From positions 2,542,001 to 2,606,000 of the forward strand of contig NZ_AP022568.1 of assembly GCF_010727605.1 (NCBI RefSeq): 64,000 nucleotides of DNA. The letters are read 5' to 3'. The position numbers were made by a program, and so were the translations under genes. The DNA comes from Mycobacterium simiae (GTDB lineage Bacteria; Actinomycetota; Actinomycetes; Mycobacteriales; Mycobacteriaceae). Under the pieces are notes generated by a model. That model saw only the letters and a program-made list of their open reading frames with translations. It was not told where the DNA came from and made no database searches. This document shows positions 61,681 through 64,000 of the stretch, piece by piece (positions within the stretch are counted from its first letter, which is position 1; each line of letters starts with the position of its first letter).

Positions 61681-62481
61681 ATGGCGGCTCATCAACGACT
61701 GTCCGTGCACAACGTCACCTTCTACGGCGCCACGCTCGCCGAGTTGGAACGCTATTGGGCGGATTTGGGCGTATCCCGGTTGAGCGTCCTGGATGATCAG
61801 CTGCTGGACCCGGCGTTGCCAAAGCTGGTGCAGCGCAATGACTACACAGTAGAGGCCGTATGCCATGTCTTTGCGCGGGGGCGGCTGACCACCGCGCCGC
61901 AGCCGGCGCGGGATGCGCTGCTGGCGGTGATCGACGCCGCGGCCGAGGTGGGTGCGCGGGTGGTCTACCTGTTGACCGGTGGCCGGGACACCCTGAGTTG
62001 GGCGCAGGCCGCGGACCGGTTCGCCACCGGGATCGCCCCGTGCGTGACGCATGCGCGGCAGGCCGGGGTGGCGCTGGCGCTGGAGAACGCCTCCGCCCTG
62101 TACGCCGACATCCACCTCGCGCACACGCTGCGCGATGCCGTCGTGTTGGCCGAACGCAGCGAGGTGGGCGTCTGCATCGACCTGTTTCATTGTTGGGCGG
62201 AAGGCGATTTCGACGCGATGGTGCAGCGTGCCCTGCCGCGCACCGAGCTGATCCAGCTCAGCGACTACGTCCTGGGTGATCGTGCCCTGCCGGGACGGGC
62301 CGTCCCGGGCGACGGCGCGATTCCGATCCAGACGTTTCTCGCCCAGGCTCTGGCCGGCGGGTACCCGCACGGATTCGACCTGGAACTCATCGGGCCGCGC
62401 ATCGACCGCGAAGGCGGCCTCGAATCGGCCCGGCGTGCCTGCAGCACCATCGGAGCCATGTTGGACAGATTGGGTGCGTGA
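61681..62481 (+). CDS. TIM-barrel protein (xylose isomerase/AP endonuclease 2-like)
   Basis: This 266-residue barrel has strands ending VEAVCHVF, GARVVYLLTGGRD, VALALENASA, EVGVCIDLFHCWAEGDF, LIQLSDYVLGDR and FDLELIG. The His and Glu residues (ENAS, DLFHCW, QLSD, LELIG) are placed like the metal ligands of sugar-phosphate isomerases and AP-endonuclease-2 fold enzymes. The ATG at 61681 lies four bases after the sulfotransferase stop. An epimerase, isomerase or cleavage enzyme for a hydroxy-acid or sugar is possible. Confidence 0.75.
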   Translation: MAAHQRLSVHNVTFYGATLAELERYWADLGVSRLSVLDDQLLDPALPKLVQRNDYTVEAVCHVFARGRLTTAPQPARDALLAVIDAAAEVGARVVYLLTGGRDTLSWAQAADRFATGIAPCVTHARQAGVALALENASALYADIHLAHTLRDAVVLAERSEVGVCIDLFHCWAEGDFDAMVQRALPRTELIQLSDYVLGDRALPGRAVPGDGAIPIQTFLAQALAGGYPHGFDLELIGPRIDREGGLESARRACSTIGAMLDRLGA

Positions 62482-63692
62482 CAATGGCTTTCGGCGACGG
62501 TGCACACGACGCGGCGCTGCGGGCGGCGTGGGCCGAATTCTGCACACGGTTGCAGCGGGCCGGCGATCAGGTGTTCAAGGACGCCAATGCCACCTCCGGA
62601 GCGCAGCGGGTGGACGCGTTCCGCTTCCTGACCCAAAACCTGGGCCAGTCATTCGACCTGGCGCTCGAGACCCGCGACACCCAATACCCCGCGCTGCACA
62701 CCTTCTGCGGGCCCACCCGCAAGCTCGGCGGCGACTGCGCCGACTTCACCTACCAGCAGGCCTGGATCGACGGGCGTTGCAGCTACCGGCTGTCCGGCAA
62801 CCGCGGAACCGCACGGTTTTTCAACATCACCGTGCAAGGAGCGCGGGTCCCCGGGCCCGGCGTTCTGCATGAACCGTTCGGCGACACCCCAGAGGCCAAT
62901 CTGTTCGGCCACCAACTCAGCCTCGGCGACACTGGTGACGTCGAGATCTACCTCGGCGGCCCCGAGCGCGGCCCCAACTGGTTGCCCACCACCGACAAAT
63001 CCCGAAAGTTGTTCATCCGTCAGGGCTTCGATGCGTGGGGCGAGCTACCGGCGCAACTACGCATCGAGCGGATCGACATGGCCACGCCCAAACCGCTGCC
63101 CACCCCCGAAACCATGGTCGACGCCATGGCCTGGGCCGGTGACTTCATCACCGGCCTGATGGCCGACTGGCCGGAGTTTCCGTTCACCTACGGCGGTGTG
63201 GATGCCGCACACCCGAACACCTTCCCGCGCGTCGGAGCGAGCGACGCGGACACCAAACGCGGCCGCGCCGCCGCCAACATGTATTGGGAGCTCGGCGACG
63301 ACGAGGCGCTGATCGTCGAATTCGACGCCCACGACGGCCTGTGGATGCTGACCAACATGGGGGTGTTTTTCAACAGCATGGACTACCTCTACCGGCCGGT
63401 GAGCTATACGCCGAGCCGCACCAGGGTGGACGGCGATGGACGCATCCGTCTGGTCATGGCGCATCGTGATCCGAATGTCCACAACTGGCTGGACACTCAG
63501 GGCTTCACGCGGGGAAACCTGACCTACCGTCACATGCTGGACGGCGAGCCCGCCGTGCTGGACACCAAAGTCATCAAGCACGACGACATTCCGCACGCGC
63601 TGCCGCCGGATACCGCCAGCGTTACCGCCGATGAACGCAGCTCTGCCATGTGGGAGCGATTCCACGGCATTCGCCGTCGGTATGTCCTCTAG
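62478..63692 (+). CDS. DUF1214 domain protein
   Basis: This 404-residue protein has DUF1214-type features: SGNRGTARFFNITVQGARV, GDVEIYLGGPERGPNWLP, ANMYWELGDDEALIVEFDAHDGLWMLTNMG, NFNSMDYLYRP-like FFNSMDYLY and WLDTQGFTRGNLTYRHM. Such proteins often sit with lipid or sterol enzymes. A GTG at 62478 overlaps the preceding stop (GTGA), and an ATG follows two codons later. Function is unknown. Confidence 0.82.
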   Translation: MTMAFGDGAHDAALRAAWAEFCTRLQRAGDQVFKDANATSGAQRVDAFRFLTQNLGQSFDLALETRDTQYPALHTFCGPTRKLGGDCADFTYQQAWIDGRCSYRLSGNRGTARFFNITVQGARVPGPGVLHEPFGDTPEANLFGHQLSLGDTGDVEIYLGGPERGPNWLPTTDKSRKLFIRQGFDAWGELPAQLRIERIDMATPKPLPTPETMVDAMAWAGDFITGLMADWPEFPFTYGGVDAAHPNTFPRVGASDADTKRGRAAANMYWELGDDEALIVEFDAHDGLWMLTNMGVFFNSMDYLYRPVSYTPSRTRVDGDGRIRLVMAHRDPNVHNWLDTQGFTRGNLTYRHMLDGEPAVLDTKVIKHDDIPHALPPDTASVTADERSSAMWERFHGIRRRYVL

Positions 63693-64000
63693 TGTCAAAG
63701 GCCGTGACCGAGATACCCGAAGACCACCTGGTCGGACTCTCCGAATTCTCGTTGCTGTCCGAAAACGCCGAGCAGGCCGGTGTCGCGGGTCCGCTGCCCG
63801 AGGTCACGCGCGTGGCAACCGAGACCGCGGCCGGCCGCGTCAGCGCGCTGCGCTGGGGCTCGGCGTCGCCGCGGGTGGTGTTCCTGCACGGTGGCGGGCA
63901 AAACGCGCACACCTGGGACACCGTCGTCGTCGGTCTTGGCCAACCGGCGCTGGCGGTCGACCTTCCCGGCCACGGACACTCCGGCTGGCGTGCCGACGGT
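63692..64000 (+). CDS. Alpha/beta hydrolase (Rv0045c-like), cut by the window end
   Basis: The start of an esterase-like hydrolase: LVGLSEFSLLSENAEQAGV, LPEVTRV, SALRWGSASPRVVFLHGGGQNAHTWDTV and AVDLPGHGHSG, which match Rv0045c almost word for word. The oxyanion motif HGGGQN is present; the nucleophile Ser lies beyond the edge. The GTG at 63692 shares one base with the DUF1214 stop (TAGTG); a second GTG at 63704 is possible. In M. tuberculosis this gene directly neighbours ino1. Confidence 0.9.
   Translation, partial: MSKAVTEIPEDHLVGLSEFSLLSENAEQAGVAGPLPEVTRVATETAAGRVSALRWGSASPRVVFLHGGGQNAHTWDTVVVGLGQPALAVDLPGHGHSGWRADG

Overview
The window looks like a chromosomal segment of a nontuberculous Mycobacterium. 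The basis is high-GC codon use, an MmpS/MmpL operon, an 18-kDa-antigen type small heat-shock protein, F420-linked oxidoreductases, a HadA/HadB-type dehydratase, and a stretch whose order matches the M. tuberculosis Rv0045c-Rv0058 block as I remember it (Rv0045c-like hydrolase, ino1, PadR, DUF1707, DUF5318, ponA1, GT87, DJ-1, rpsF, ssb, rpsR1, rplI, dnaB). No rRNA, tRNA, CRISPR array, transposase or phage gene was found. Gene names rest on motif and family recognition by eye; no database search was run.

Region 1 (1-35.6 kb) is accessory. On the minus strand, a formylglycine-generating enzyme, a GntR regulator and a short type I sulfatase read into a DNA gyrase B paralogue cut by the left edge. 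Next come a GH6 cellulase, two small conserved proteins and a cold-shock protein. A desaturase / PheC-like lipoprotein / methyltransferase operon lies divergent from a chorismate mutase of the AroQ-gamma (Rv1885c) type. Together the last two could turn chorismate into phenylpyruvate outside the cytoplasm. Then follow a Tat-exported amidase, an esterase, F420 enzymes, a MarR regulator, a fused HadAB-like dehydratase, hsp18, a VOC/MarR pair with two clear operators, a FAD oxidoreductase, the mmpS-mmpL-tetR operon, and a mymA-like operon (esterase, SDR, ferritin-like protein, Baeyer-Villiger type monooxygenase, MerR). A small decaying patch (31.7-33.4 kb) holds two frameshifted pseudogenes around two intact tautomerase-family genes, then HxlR and an SDR.

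Region 2 (35.6-58 kb, extending to the right edge) is housekeeping synteny with two insertions. dnaB has no intein. Between rpsF and the DJ-1 gene lies a twelve-gene C-P lyase operon (phnD-C-E-F-G-H-I-JK-L-M, an inositol-monophosphatase-like gene and a PhnZ-type HD oxygenase gene). Most junctions overlap by 1-8 bases. PhnJ and PhnK are one fused polypeptide, and the two PhnE permease subunits are also fused. No phnN or phnP was seen. Between ino1 and the Rv0045c-like hydrolase lies a second inserted operon: LLM flavoenzyme, sulfotransferase, TIM-barrel protein, DUF1214 protein.

The strongest leads are the PhnJ-PhnK fusion, C-P lyase and a PhnZ-type oxygenase in one operon, the chorismate mutase/PheC pair, and the extra gyrB placed behind a sulfatase cassette.
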